Shown here in pieces: positions 24,119-33,200 of a DNA stretch of 64,000 nt. The stretch is from Bradyrhizobium nanningense (GTDB lineage Bacteria > Pseudomonadota > Alphaproteobacteria > Rhizobiales > Xanthobacteraceae). The stretch is taken from contig NZ_LBJC01000081.1 of the NCBI RefSeq assembly GCF_004114535.1, positions 1 to 64,000 on the forward strand. Reading direction: 5' to 3'. The position numbers and the translations under genes were made by a program. Positions within the stretch are counted from its first letter, which is position 1, and the number at the start of each line of letters is the position of its first letter. The notes beneath the pieces were generated by a model that saw only the letters and a program-made list of their open reading frames with translations, was not told where the DNA came from and searched no databases.

Positions 24119-25275
24119 CACACGCGCTCCAGAATGGCCGTCGAGGCGGCGTGGCGAACTCCCAAAAGGCCGCCGGTGCCGTGGGCGACGGCGAGGTCGC
24201 AATTCCTAACCTGCACCTTCGGATGCGCCTCTCCGCGCAGCTGGCGTACAGCCTCGAGGATCTTGGTCATGCCGCCGCGGTTGACGGGATGGTTGCTGCA
24301 GAGGCCGCCGCCGTCGGTGTTGAACGGCAGCTTGCCGACGCCCGAGATCAGATTGCCGTCGGCGACGAACTTGCCGCCCTCGCCCTTCTTGCAGAAGCCG
24401 AGGTCCTCGAGCTGCATCAGCACCGTGATGGTGAAGCTGTCGTAGATCGAGGCGTATTTGATATCCTTCGGCGTGATGCCGGCTTCCTCGAACGCACGCG
24501 GGCCGGACCAGATGCCGGCGGAATAAGTGAGGTCGAGATCCTTGCCGCCGCGCGGACCCTTCATGGCCTCGCCATGGCCGATCAGGCGCACGAGCGGCTT
24601 CTTCAGGCTCTTCGCAATCTCCGGCGTCGTCACGATCAGCGCGCCGCCGCCGTCGGAGACGACGCAGCAATCCATGCGATGCAGCGGATCGGAGATCATC
24701 GGCGAGTTCAGCACGTCCTCGACGGTGACGACGTCCTTGAGCATCGCATGCGGATTGTATTGCGCGTGATGCGAGGCCGCGACCTTGATCCAGGCGAGCT
24801 GCTCCGAGGTGGTGCCGTAGTCGTGCATATGGCGCATGGCACACATGCCATAGGCATTGTGCGTGGTCGCGCCGTAAGCGGACTCGAAATCGACCTCGGC
24901 GCCGGCCGCGCGCGGCGGCATCACGCCGGTGCGCGGCTTGCCGGCCAGCGTGATCAGCGCGATCGAGCACTTGCCCGCGGCGATCGCCTCGGCGGCATGG
25001 CCGAGATGGATGATGTAGGAGCAGCCACCGGTCTCGGTGGAATCGACATGGCGGAGTTTCTTGGTGTTGAGGCCGAGATAATCGACCATCGGCCAAGCGC
25101 CGCCGGGCGCATCGCCCGCGCAGAAATAGCCGTCGACATCGTCCTTGCTGATCCCGGCATCCTCGATCGCGCCCTTGGCGACCTCGGCGTGGAGCTGGGC
25201 GGTGGATTTGTCCGGCGCATGCCGGGTCGGGTGTTCGTAGATCCCGGCAATGTAGGCCTTGCCCTTGATGGTCAA
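24118..25275 (-). CDS. Thiolase-like acyl-CoA enzyme (SCP2-thiolase/Ltp type)
   Basis: 385 residues with the thiolase superfamily layout. The start is TTG at 25275 (MTIKGKAYIAGIYEHP), six bases after CGGAG; upstream ATG/GTG frames would add an unlikely N-terminus. A candidate nucleophile region reads TGGCSYIIHLGHAA, and the C-terminal half has NTDGGGLCSNHPVNRGGM, keeping the His-Pro motif. The usual late CxG cysteine is replaced (AVAHGTGGLLG), as in DUF35-dependent thiolase-like aldolases. So it may cleave 3-ketoacyl-CoA or catalyse a retro-aldol reaction; which one cannot be told. It heads the minus-strand cluster. Confidence 0.85.
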   Translation of the reverse strand: MTIKGKAYIAGIYEHPTRHAPDKSTAQLHAEVAKGAIEDAGISKDDVDGYFCAGDAPGGAWPMVDYLGLNTKKLRHVDSTETGGCSYIIHLGHAAEAIAAGKCSIALITLAGKPRTGVMPPRAAGAEVDFESAYGATTHNAYGMCAMRHMHDYGTTSEQLAWIKVAASHHAQYNPHAMLKDVVTVEDVLNSPMISDPLHRMDCCVVSDGGGALIVTTPEIAKSLKKPLVRLIGHGEAMKGPRGGKDLDLTYSAGIWSGPRAFEEAGITPKDIKYASIYDSFTITVLMQLEDLGFCKKGEGGKFVADGNLISGVGKLPFNTDGGGLCSNHPVNRGGMTKILEAVRQLRGEAHPKVQVRNCDLAVAHGTGGLLGVRHAASTAILERV

Positions 25276-25393
25276 AACAGTCTCCGCTCGCGTTTCTTCT
25301 TGGCTCTTTTTTCTGAACCGCACTGGCCTGATTGGCAAGCGCGGAAATATTCCGCCCCGCGAGAGGGCAGCGGGTGAGCGCAAGTGGGCGATG

Positions 25394-25536
25394 CTCTCGT
25401 GTCCCGGACGCGCTGCAACGCCTTAGCGTTGCTGCGCAGAGCCGGGACCCAAGCGGCCGCGCACATCGTTGCGACATGGGCCCCGGCTCTGCAGCGCACC
25501 GCTAAGAGGCGCTGCGCTGCGTCCGGGGCACGAGAG
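25394..25536. repeat. Palindromic intergenic repeat, family A
   Basis: CTCTCGTGTCCCGGACGCG is matched in reverse by GCGTCCGGGGCACGAGAG at the other end, and the inner pair AGAGCCGGGACCCA / GGGCCCCGGCTCT is present. It is the cleanest of the three family A copies. Confidence 0.8.
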
Positions 25537-25935
25537 CCTTGAGACACGCCCACGCATCCTCGCGGCGGTTCTCGCCCGAGCTTTGCTTCCGTCTTGCTCC
25601 CTCTCGAAACAGAGGGCGCAGGGAAGACCGGGTGCCGGCTGGGCACCCACGGTCCGCTGTGCGCGAAATGACGTCAGGACCACACGATTTTGCCGTACGC
25701 AGGACCGCGCCTGTCGTATGCACGAGACGATTGCCCGTGCGACGCAGCCCGCGTCCACCGCTGCCCATCCCGCGTTTCGTGACGATCGCGATACGCCCCT
25801 CTGAGGGGGATGAGGTGGCAGCGCGATACGACAATTCCGAATTTCGGTAAAGTGGAATGTTTTTGCCCGTGGGCATTGACCCACGGCGTGGGTGTTTTGC
25901 CCAGCGGACGACGCTAGGGATGGTGTGGTAGCTGT

Positions 25936-26027
25936 CGTAGGGTGGGCAAAGGCGCAACGCGCCGTGCCCACTATTCGCCGAGATCAGTCCGGAAGACCTG
26001 GGCACGCTTCGCTTTGCCCACCCTACG
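25936..26027. repeat. Inverted repeat, family F (GTAGGGTGGG arms)
   Basis: CGTAGGGTGGGCAAAG (25936-25951) and CTTTGCCCACCCTACG (26012-26027) are perfect inverted arms of 16 bases. They enclose GCGCAACGCGCCGTGCCCA and a short unique stretch. Confidence 0.8.
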
Positions 26028-26066
26028 AGATTACTGGCTCATCGTGGTGAGATGATGAGCACGCCG

Positions 26067-26090
26067 CTTTGCGCCTTGTCCCACCTTACG
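26067..26090. repeat. Family F half element at the end of the DUF3592-like gene
   Basis: CTTTGCGCCTTGTCCCACCTTACG matches the family F arm at 27309-27332 with three differences. On the minus strand it reads TAAGGTGGG, and that TAA (26086-26088) is the stop codon of the adjacent gene. Confidence 0.65.
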
Positions 26091-27096
26091 CGCTCGGCCG
26101 TGCGCGATAGCGGAGCGCGATCACCCCGGCCAGGAGCAGGCCGAAGGCCAGAAAAACCGCGCCTGCCTTCACGCCGATACCATCCTGGTACTGGTGTTCG
26201 GCTGCGTCGTCGACGATCAGAGGCCGCGCATCAGGCCTGCCGGGAAGATATCGGATCCTGGCTTGGCGGACGGTCTGGACGCCGTTGCGCGTGATCTGCC
26301 CCCAGAAGGCCGGGCTGATATGGGTCGGCCCATAGGTCCGCCGCTGTCCGTTTCCATCGGTCCACGCCAGGGTGACGAGATAGCTCGGCGCCTCGCCGGC
26401 CTTGTTCACTTCACCGTAGGCGCGCGTGAGATCAGCGGTCGCTTCATCGCCGTGTTCGAGAATTTCATTCAACGTCCTTTGCTCGGCATAGGAGTTGACC
26501 ATCATGTACCCGCCGAACACGACCATCGCGATCGCGAGCACCGCGAGGCTGAACGGAACGGGACGCCGCGATCCGGGGGCGGCTGAGGTACGCCCCGGCC
26601 CGCGTCCATGCGCCGACCATGTCTGCCACCCGATCACGAGCGCCAGGAGCACGGCGCAAATTCCTGTGCCTCCCAGCATGAACTTGAACATGGATCGGAC
26701 ATGGTTCAGGTGGTCGCCGAGATCCTCGACAATCACAGGAAGCGACGAATCATCGTCGATAACCTCAATGGGGATCGTCAGCAGCCTGACCTGATTGCCG
26801 ACCATGATCCGGGCCGCATAGGCGGCGCTGACCGCAATGCCCTTGTGTTCGCGCTGAACGCCGTCCTTCCCGGTCCATTGCAGTCCGACCGCCAAACTCT
26901 CGTCGACATAGCGGGGCCAGACTCCGTCGAAGACGAACGGAAACCGAGACGAGATGATTGCGGCGGACGTGATCTTGCCCGTGGTGGCATAGCCGTCACG
27001 CATGACGTATTCGATGGAACGCTGATTCCAGTACATCCCCAACGACGCCAACACGCCGACGACCAGAAACACGATCAGCCCATTGCGCAATGACAT
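26086..27096 (-). CDS. DUF3592-like membrane protein with two repeats
   Basis: 336 residues in two similar halves, each with a TM segment followed by a soluble beta-rich stretch: GYATTGKITSAAIISSRFP in the first and GDEATADLTRAYGEVN in the second. TM segments are near residues 5-22, 138-157, 184-205 and a last one near 312-330. The soluble parts recall DUF3592, a domain of unknown function in envelope proteins. The start at 27096 (MSLRNGLIVFLVVG) puts TM1 at the N-terminus. The stop codon lies inside a repeat half element. Function unknown. Confidence 0.7.
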   Translation of the reverse strand: MSLRNGLIVFLVVGVLASLGMYWNQRSIEYVMRDGYATTGKITSAAIISSRFPFVFDGVWPRYVDESLAVGLQWTGKDGVQREHKGIAVSAAYAARIMVGNQVRLLTIPIEVIDDDSSLPVIVEDLGDHLNHVRSMFKFMLGGTGICAVLLALVIGWQTWSAHGRGPGRTSAAPGSRRPVPFSLAVLAIAMVVFGGYMMVNSYAEQRTLNEILEHGDEATADLTRAYGEVNKAGEAPSYLVTLAWTDGNGQRRTYGPTHISPAFWGQITRNGVQTVRQARIRYLPGRPDARPLIVDDAAEHQYQDGIGVKAGAVFLAFGLLLAGVIALRYRARPSA

Positions 27097-27308
27097 CGAT
27101 CGCCGCCCTGCATGGCGCACGACCGCATCAACCGGCGCGCTGCCTCACCATCGAAGGTTGTTGATATCGCAGCGCCACAACTGATGTCAAACGCGCATCG
27201 CGCGGAGTTTATAGGCAGGCAAAGCGACTTGTTCGCCGTAGCTCGGAGAGCGAAGGCGGAAGCTACCCATGTCTTTGGTGCATACCCGACGAGATGGCGG
27301 GCACGACA

Positions 27309-27332
27309 CTTTGCGCCTTTGCCCACCCTACG
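27309..27332. repeat. Family F half element
   Basis: CTTTGCGCCTTTGCCCACCCTACG lies 8 bases beyond the end of the oxidoreductase gene. Only one arm is present; the partner arm has been lost or was never there. Confidence 0.6.
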
Positions 27333-27340
27333 AAAGCGCC

Positions 27341-30300
27341 CTACTCCGCCGCGATCTGCCGCGGTGCCGACGGCGGGCTCGCGAGGTCGGCAGCGAGCTG
27401 GGCGTAGCGGGCTTTGGCATCGGCCACCGCCTTCTCCTTCACCGGGCCGTAGCCGCGGATGCGGTCGGGCAGTGAGAGCAACTCGACCGCGGTGTCGATC
27501 GTAACAGGTGACAGCAGGCCGAGCACGGTGGCGACGTCCTTCTCGTAGCCGGCGATCAGGTCGCGCTCGAGCTTGCGGTCGGCGCTGCGACCGAAGATGT
27601 CGAACGGGGTGCCGCGCAGGAATTTGAACTTTGCCAGCACGCGGAGCACGTTCAGCATCCACGGGCCGAAGGCGCGCTTCTTGGGGCGGCCGAGCGCGTC
27701 GACGCCGCTCGCCAGGATCGGCGGCGCGAGGTTGAAGTTGAACTTGAAATCGCCCTCGAACTGGTCGCGAAGCTGCTGCTCGAAGGCGCCGTCGGTGTAG
27801 AGCCGCGCGACTTCGTATTCGTCCTTGTAGGCCAGCAGTTTGGCGTAATTCACCGCGACCGCACGGGGCAGCGCATCGCCATAGGCGCCCTTCACCGCGG
27901 CGTCGCGGACCTGGTCGACCAGCTTGCGGTAGCGTTTGGCCAGACGGTTGTTCTGAAAGGCGGTCAGATGCTTGGCGCGATGCTCTATGACCTCGTCGAG
28001 GCTCATTGCATCCAGGGTCTTGGGCGCAACAACTTCGTCCGTGCCCTTCAGCATGTCGGCGAGACGCTTGGGATCGGCGACCGCGAGGCGGCCGAGGCGG
28101 AAGGCCTCCTTGTTCATCTTGATCGAGACGCCGTTGACCTCAATGGCCTTCTCGATCGCTTCCGCCGACAGCGGGAACAGCCCCTTCTGATAGGCATAGC
28201 CCATCATCATCATGTTGGTGGCGATAGCATCGCCGAGCAGCTGCTCGGCCGGCTTGGTGAAATCGAAGAACACGGAGTCCTTGTGCAGCGCCGTCTCCAG
28301 CACCGCGTTCAGCTTGCGGGTCTGGAAGTTGAAGTCGCGGTTGAGCACGAAGTCGGCGGTCGGGATCACGTGGCTGTTGATGATGCCGCGCGTGCGGCTG
28401 GAGTCGCAGAGCGAGATCGTGTCCTTGGCGACTGCGACCACCTCGTCCGCGGCAAGCACCAGATCGGCCGTGCCGGTGACGATGCGCGAGCAGGTCACCT
28501 CCGCCGGATGATCCGACAGGCGGACGTGGCTGAGCACCGCCCCGCCCTTTTGTGCGAGGCCGGACATGTCGAGGATCATCGAGGCCTTGCCCTCGATATG
28601 GGCGGCCATGCCGAGCAGCGCGCCGATGGTGAGCACGCCGGTGCCGCCGACGCCGCCGACCGCAATGTTGTAAGGCTTGTCGAGCGTCGGGCGCGACGCG
28701 GGCTCGGGAAGTTCGCCGATGTCGGCGAGCTCCGCCGGCGCACGGTGGCGCGGCTTGCCGCCGTCCACGGTGACGAAGGACGGGCAGAAGCCTTTCAGGC
28801 AGGAATAATCCTTGTTGCAGGAGGACTGGTTGATGGCGCGCTTGCGGCCGAACTCGGTCTCCAACGGCTCGACCGAGATGCAGTTCGACTGCACCGAACA
28901 GTCGCCGCAGCCTTCGCAGACGGCCGGATTGATCATGACGCGGCGCGCCGGATCCTCCATCAGCCCGCGCTTGCGGCGGCGGCGCTTCTCGGCCGCGCAG
29001 GTCTGCACGAACACGATCGCCGAGGTGCCTTTGAACTCGCGGCACATCTTCATGACGTTGTCGAGCTCGTCGCGGTGATACTTCTTCACGCCGGGCGCGA
29101 TGGTATCGGCCGGATAGGAGTCAGGTGCCTCCGAGACCAGGTAGATCTCGCGGATGCCTTCGGCGTGGAGTTGGTGCGTGATCTGCTGCGGCGAAAGATC
29201 GCCGTCGTGGCGCTGGCCGCCGGTCATAGCCACCGCGTCGTTGTAGAGGATCTTGTAGGTGATGTTGGCCTTGGAGGCGACCGCCTGGCGGATTGCGAGA
29301 ATGCCCGAGTGGAAGTAGGTGCCGTCGCCGAGATTGGCGAAGATGTGGTTCTCGTTGGTGAACGGCGCGATGCCGACCCACGGCACGCCCTCGCCGCCCA
29401 TATGGGTAAAGGTCTCGGTCGAGCGGTCCATCCACAGCGCCATGAAGTGGCAGCCGATGCCGGCGAGCGCGCGGCTGCCTTCGGGGACTTTCGTCGAGGT
29501 GTTGTGGGGGCAGCCGGAGCAGAAATACGGGGTGCGGGAGACGGGTGCGACCGCCTGCATCTGGGTCGCCTGGCGGCCGTTGAACCAGTCGGCCTTGACG
29601 CGGAGCATCTCCGCAATTTCAGGATTGAGATTAAGCCTGAGAAGTCGCTCGGTGAGCGAGGTCGCGAGCGAGGCGACGCTGAGCTCAGCGGCGAAGGTCA
29701 GGAAGCGCTTGTCGTGCTCGTCCATCTTGCCGACGATGCGCGGACGGACGTCATCGCGCCAGTTGAACAGTACCTGCTTGACCTGGTTCTCGACGATCTC
29801 GCGGCGCTCCTCGACGATGAAGATCTCTTCGAGACCGACGGCGAATTCATGCACGCCTTCCGGCTCCAGCGGCCAGGGCATCCCAATCTTGTAGAGGCGC
29901 ATGCCGATCTTGGCCGCGACCTCCTCGGTGATCCCGAGCTCGCGCAGCGCCTGGCGGACGTCCTCATAGCTCTTGCCCGACGCCATGATGCCGAAGCGGG
30001 CATTCGGCGAGTCCATGGTGACGCGGTTGACCCTGTTGGCGCGCGCAAAGGCGATGGCGGCAAAGCCCTTGTAGTCCTGCAGCCGGCGGTCCTGCTCGAA
30101 ACGGTCGTCGGGCCAACGCAAATTGAGGCCGCCGGGTGGCAGCTCGAAATCGGCGGGGATGATGAAGGGCTTCATCTCGTCCGTGAGGTCGATCTCCGCG
30201 GTGGTCTCCACCGTCTCCGTGATCACCTTCATGCCGACCCAGCAGCCGGAATAGCGCGACATCGCGATGCCGAGCAGGCCCATCTCGATCATCTCGTGGA

Positions 30301-30832
30301 TGCTCGAGGGATAGAGATAGGGCATCAGCGCCGACATGAAGGCGTGGTCGGACTGATGCGGGACGGTGGAGGATTTTGCACCGTGGTCGTCACCGGCGAG
30401 GCACAGCACGCCGCCGTTCTTGGCCGAGCCTGCGGCATTGCCGTGGCGGAACACGTCGCCGCAGCGGTCGACGCCGGGGCCCTTGCCGTACCAGATGCCG
30501 ACCACGCCGTCATATTTGGCGCCGGGCGAGAGGTTGAGCTGCTGCGAGCCCCACACCGCGGTGGCCGCCAGATCCTCGTTCACGCCGGGCTGGAACTTGA
30601 TGTTGTACTGTTCGAGATGCTTGCGGGCGGCAAAGAGCTGCTGGTCGTAGCCGCCGAGCGGCGAGCCGCGATAGCCGGAGATGAAGCCCGCGGTATTCAG
30701 TCCCGCCGCGCGGTCGCGCCGGATCTGGGCCATGGGCAGGCGGACCAGGGCCTGGATGCCCGTGGTGAAGACGTGCCCGGTTTCCTGGGTGTATTTTTGA
30801 TCGAGACTGATCGGACCCTGGTTGATGCCCAT
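27341..30832 (-). CDS. Indolepyruvate ferredoxin oxidoreductase family protein (fused IorA-IorB)
   Basis: 1163 residues, the size of the single-chain enzymes in which both subunits are joined. An N-terminal pyruvate-oxidoreductase-like region is followed by a thiamine-diphosphate region (GDGTYFHSGILAIRQ...ILYNDAVAMTGGQ). A 4Fe-4S ferredoxin segment CEGCGDC begins at Cys639, with further cysteines in SSCNKDYSCLKGFCPS. A C-terminal gamma-type domain (AVGGVGGTGVLTIGALLGMAAH) closes it. Such enzymes oxidatively decarboxylate aryl- or branched 2-keto acids to acyl-CoA, passing electrons to ferredoxin; the substrate here is unknown. It stands alone, with no separate ferredoxin gene next to it. Confidence 0.92.
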   Translation of the reverse strand: MGINQGPISLDQKYTQETGHVFTTGIQALVRLPMAQIRRDRAAGLNTAGFISGYRGSPLGGYDQQLFAARKHLEQYNIKFQPGVNEDLAATAVWGSQQLNLSPGAKYDGVVGIWYGKGPGVDRCGDVFRHGNAAGSAKNGGVLCLAGDDHGAKSSTVPHQSDHAFMSALMPYLYPSSIHEMIEMGLLGIAMSRYSGCWVGMKVITETVETTAEIDLTDEMKPFIIPADFELPPGGLNLRWPDDRFEQDRRLQDYKGFAAIAFARANRVNRVTMDSPNARFGIMASGKSYEDVRQALRELGITEEVAAKIGMRLYKIGMPWPLEPEGVHEFAVGLEEIFIVEERREIVENQVKQVLFNWRDDVRPRIVGKMDEHDKRFLTFAAELSVASLATSLTERLLRLNLNPEIAEMLRVKADWFNGRQATQMQAVAPVSRTPYFCSGCPHNTSTKVPEGSRALAGIGCHFMALWMDRSTETFTHMGGEGVPWVGIAPFTNENHIFANLGDGTYFHSGILAIRQAVASKANITYKILYNDAVAMTGGQRHDGDLSPQQITHQLHAEGIREIYLVSEAPDSYPADTIAPGVKKYHRDELDNVMKMCREFKGTSAIVFVQTCAAEKRRRRKRGLMEDPARRVMINPAVCEGCGDCSVQSNCISVEPLETEFGRKRAINQSSCNKDYSCLKGFCPSFVTVDGGKPRHRAPAELADIGELPEPASRPTLDKPYNIAVGGVGGTGVLTIGALLGMAAHIEGKASMILDMSGLAQKGGAVLSHVRLSDHPAEVTCSRIVTGTADLVLAADEVVAVAKDTISLCDSSRTRGIINSHVIPTADFVLNRDFNFQTRKLNAVLETALHKDSVFFDFTKPAEQLLGDAIATNMMMMGYAYQKGLFPLSAEAIEKAIEVNGVSIKMNKEAFRLGRLAVADPKRLADMLKGTDEVVAPKTLDAMSLDEVIEHRAKHLTAFQNNRLAKRYRKLVDQVRDAAVKGAYGDALPRAVAVNYAKLLAYKDEYEVARLYTDGAFEQQLRDQFEGDFKFNFNLAPPILASGVDALGRPKKRAFGPWMLNVLRVLAKFKFLRGTPFDIFGRSADRKLERDLIAGYEKDVATVLGLLSPVTIDTAVELLSLPDRIRGYGPVKEKAVADAKARYAQLAADLASPPSAPRQIAAE

Positions 30833-31114
30833 GCTGTCCTCGCTACCGCCCTGTTCCGGTCATGCCGACTTAAGCCGTTGCCTTCCCGTTATTTTTAGCT
30901 AGGGCGCGCCGACCAATTGCGCCACTCTATGTCGGATATTTCACGATCCGCATCACAAATCTGGACCAAAGGGAGCGCCGGGTAAAAATCGCAATTTCGT
31001 GGCCTGAAACACGCTGGGCATTTTCAATTTGTGTCACCATACCCCCACTGTGGCGAAATGAATTGACGTCCCGCCGACGTCGGTGAGGTCGATTGGTCGC
31101 AGGAGAAGCTTTGG

Positions 31115-32338
31115 ATGCGGACGATTCTGACTGGCTTGGCTGTTGCGGGCTTGGCGTTGTGCAGTGCGGTTGGAAGCGCAGCCTGCGCCGCCGAGCCGTC
31201 GCCGGAGCTGATCGCCTACGGCAAGACGCTGGTCGAGGCCGGCGGCTGCGCGGGCTGCCACACTGCTGATCCGGCAAAGCCCTTCGCCGGCGGCAAGCGC
31301 ATCGACACGCCCTTCGGTGCGATCTATGCGCCCAACCTGACCCCGGACCGCGACACCGGGATCGGCGCCTGGACGGACGCCGACTTCGTGCGCGCGGTGC
31401 GCACCGGCGTCGCGCCTGACGGCTCGAACTATTACCCGGCCTTCCCCTATCCCTACTTCACGAGAATGACGAAGGACGACACGCTGGCGATCCGCGCCTA
31501 TCTCGGCACGCTCGCGCCTGTCGTGAGCCGCAACAAGCCGCCGGAGCTGCACTGGCCGTTCGGCTATCGCGGCCTGATGCGGGTCTGGAACGCCGTGTAT
31601 TTCAAGCCCGGCCTATTCGAGCCGGACCAGAGCAAGAGCGCGGCCTGGAACAGAGGCGGTTACCTCGTCACCGGGCTCGGTCATTGCGGTGCCTGTCATA
31701 CGCCGAAGAACTATTTTGGCGCGGACAGGGACGCGCAGGCACTGTCGGGCAATGAGGTCGCGGGCTGGTTTGCTCCCCGGCTCGATGGCGCCGCGCGCAC
31801 GGGACTGAAATCGTGGAGCGAGGCGGAGATCACGGAGTATCTGCAGAGCGGACGCAACGCCAGGAGCCATGCCGGCGGACCGATGGCGGAAGTCATCGTC
31901 AACTCGACCTCCAGGATGAGCGAAACCGATATGCGCGCGATCGCGGTTTACTTGAAGAGCCTGCCGCCAGCCCGGCGCGAGGCCATCGTGACGCCGCCTG
32001 ACGACGCCGAGATGAAGGCCGGCCAGGCCGTCTACGCAAAACTCTGTATCGCCTGCCATGAGGCCGACGGCACAGGTGCCCCGCGCATCTATCCGCCGCT
32101 GCCGGGCAATGCGCTGCTGCAATCCAACAATCCGTCCTCCACCTTGCGCATCATGCTCGACGGCGCCCACACCGTGACCACGCCGCGTGCACCCAACACC
32201 GGCGAGATGCCGGGCTATGCCAAGCAATTGTCCAATGAGGAGATCGCGGCAGTGACGAACTACATCCGCAATTCCTGGGGCAATGCGGGGCTGCTGGTGA
32301 CGCCGGCGCAGGTCGCGAAGGCAAGGAAGGAGCCTTAG
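31115..32338 (+). CDS. Triheme c-type cytochrome (dehydrogenase cytochrome-subunit type)
   Basis: 407 residues with a signal peptide (cleavage near CAA, residue 26). Three haem-binding motifs are visible: CAGCH at Cys45, CGACH at Cys191 and CIACH at Cys311. This three-domain layout is that of the membrane-associated cytochrome subunit of alcohol, gluconate or sorbose dehydrogenases, which passes electrons to quinone or an oxidase. No dehydrogenase gene is adjacent, so the partner is unknown. The start at 31115 follows GCAGGAGAAG, a strong site. Confidence 0.9.
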   Translation: MRTILTGLAVAGLALCSAVGSAACAAEPSPELIAYGKTLVEAGGCAGCHTADPAKPFAGGKRIDTPFGAIYAPNLTPDRDTGIGAWTDADFVRAVRTGVAPDGSNYYPAFPYPYFTRMTKDDTLAIRAYLGTLAPVVSRNKPPELHWPFGYRGLMRVWNAVYFKPGLFEPDQSKSAAWNRGGYLVTGLGHCGACHTPKNYFGADRDAQALSGNEVAGWFAPRLDGAARTGLKSWSEAEITEYLQSGRNARSHAGGPMAEVIVNSTSRMSETDMRAIAVYLKSLPPARREAIVTPPDDAEMKAGQAVYAKLCIACHEADGTGAPRIYPPLPGNALLQSNNPSSTLRIMLDGAHTVTTPRAPNTGEMPGYAKQLSNEEIAAVTNYIRNSWGNAGLLVTPAQVAKARKEP

Positions 32339-32387
32339 TCGCCTGTCGTCGTGGATAGAGCTGCGCGCTTGCTGACGAGGAAGAGCC

Positions 32388-33032
32388 CTACCGCTCCTCA
32401 TCCCCCGTGAACACGAATTTCGGCATCTCCCATTTGTAGCGCACCGCCAGCAGGCGGAAGCTGATGCCGAGTGCGAAGGTCAAGACGGTCGAGAGCTCGG
32501 CGTTGAGCTTGAGGCTGAATGCGGTGGCGTAGAACAGGCCCGTCACCACCGAGACGCTGGCGTAAAGCTCGGAGCGGAACAGCAGCGGCACGTCGTTGCA
32601 GAGCACGTCGCGCAACACGCCGCCAGCGCAGCCAGTCACCATGCCCGAGACGATGACGATCGGCAGCGAGGCGCCCATCTGCCAGGCGACGTCGCAGCCC
32701 GCCATGGTGAAGACGACGAGCCCGATGGCATCGAGCACGATGAAGGCGACTTTCAGCCGGTGCACGAGACGCGCGAACAGGATGGTGAGGAAGGCGGCAC
32801 CGCCGGCCAGCGCGAGATAGATCGGGTTGGCAACCCAGACCAGCGGATAGTGCCCAAGGAAGAGATCGCGCAACGTGCCGCCGCCGAGCGCCGTGATGCA
32901 GCCGAGGAAGCAGACCCCTAACCAGTCCATGCTGCGCCGCCCCGCAGCCAGCGCGGCCGTCATACCCTGCGCGGCCAAGGCGACCAACGACAGCACATGC
33001 AGCACCGTATCGCTCGGCGGCAGGTTCCACAT
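32388..33032 (-). CDS. TRIC-type (UPF0126) membrane channel protein
   Basis: 214 residues with about seven hydrophobic segments in two UPF0126 repeats. The paired motifs ALGGGTLRDLFLG and GCAGGVLRDVLCN are the hallmark of trimeric intracellular cation channel-like bacterial proteins. They probably conduct monovalent cations across the inner membrane; this is known for some homologues only. The start at 33032 (MWNLPPSDTVLHV) is chosen over a longer frame to 33119. The gene stands alone. Confidence 0.88.
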   Translation of the reverse strand: MWNLPPSDTVLHVLSLVALAAQGMTAALAAGRRSMDWLGVCFLGCITALGGGTLRDLFLGHYPLVWVANPIYLALAGGAAFLTILFARLVHRLKVAFIVLDAIGLVVFTMAGCDVAWQMGASLPIVIVSGMVTGCAGGVLRDVLCNDVPLLFRSELYASVSVVTGLFYATAFSLKLNAELSTVLTFALGISFRLLAVRYKWEMPKFVFTGDEER

Positions 33033-33200
33033 TCGCTTTGTTCCCTCCCGCTTGACGATGGAACCTACGCTGGGGTTCGCGTCCGAACAGGTTCCCGATT
33101 CCCGCCACGAGGGCAACATGCGACGAAAGCATTAGGGAGCGCGGAACAGAATCTCGCATCCACGGGTTGTCCGGGCGTCATAACCGAGGAGACCCAATCG

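Larger units (their letters stand above)
25276..26065. other. Intergenic region with repeats, no supported gene
   Basis: About 790 bases between the thiolase gene and the next minus-strand gene. It contains a family A element (25394-25536) and a family F element (25936-26027). The segment between them (25537-25935) has several open frames but none with a recognisable protein. It presumably also holds the promoter of the acyl-CoA cluster near its left end. Confidence 0.55.

Noticed and set aside
25394..25536. CRISPR-like repeat array
   Set aside because: The repeats are scattered single palindromes with inverted arms, not direct repeats with regular spacers.
25423..26005. Open frames in the intergenic repeats between the thiolase and DUF3592-like genes
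   Set aside because: They run through palindromic repeats and translate to Arg/Ser-rich sequence without motif.
27968..30898. Plus-strand open frame of 976 codons antisense to the ferredoxin oxidoreductase
   Set aside because: The minus strand encodes TPP and 4Fe-4S motifs without break; the plus frame has no recognisable domain.
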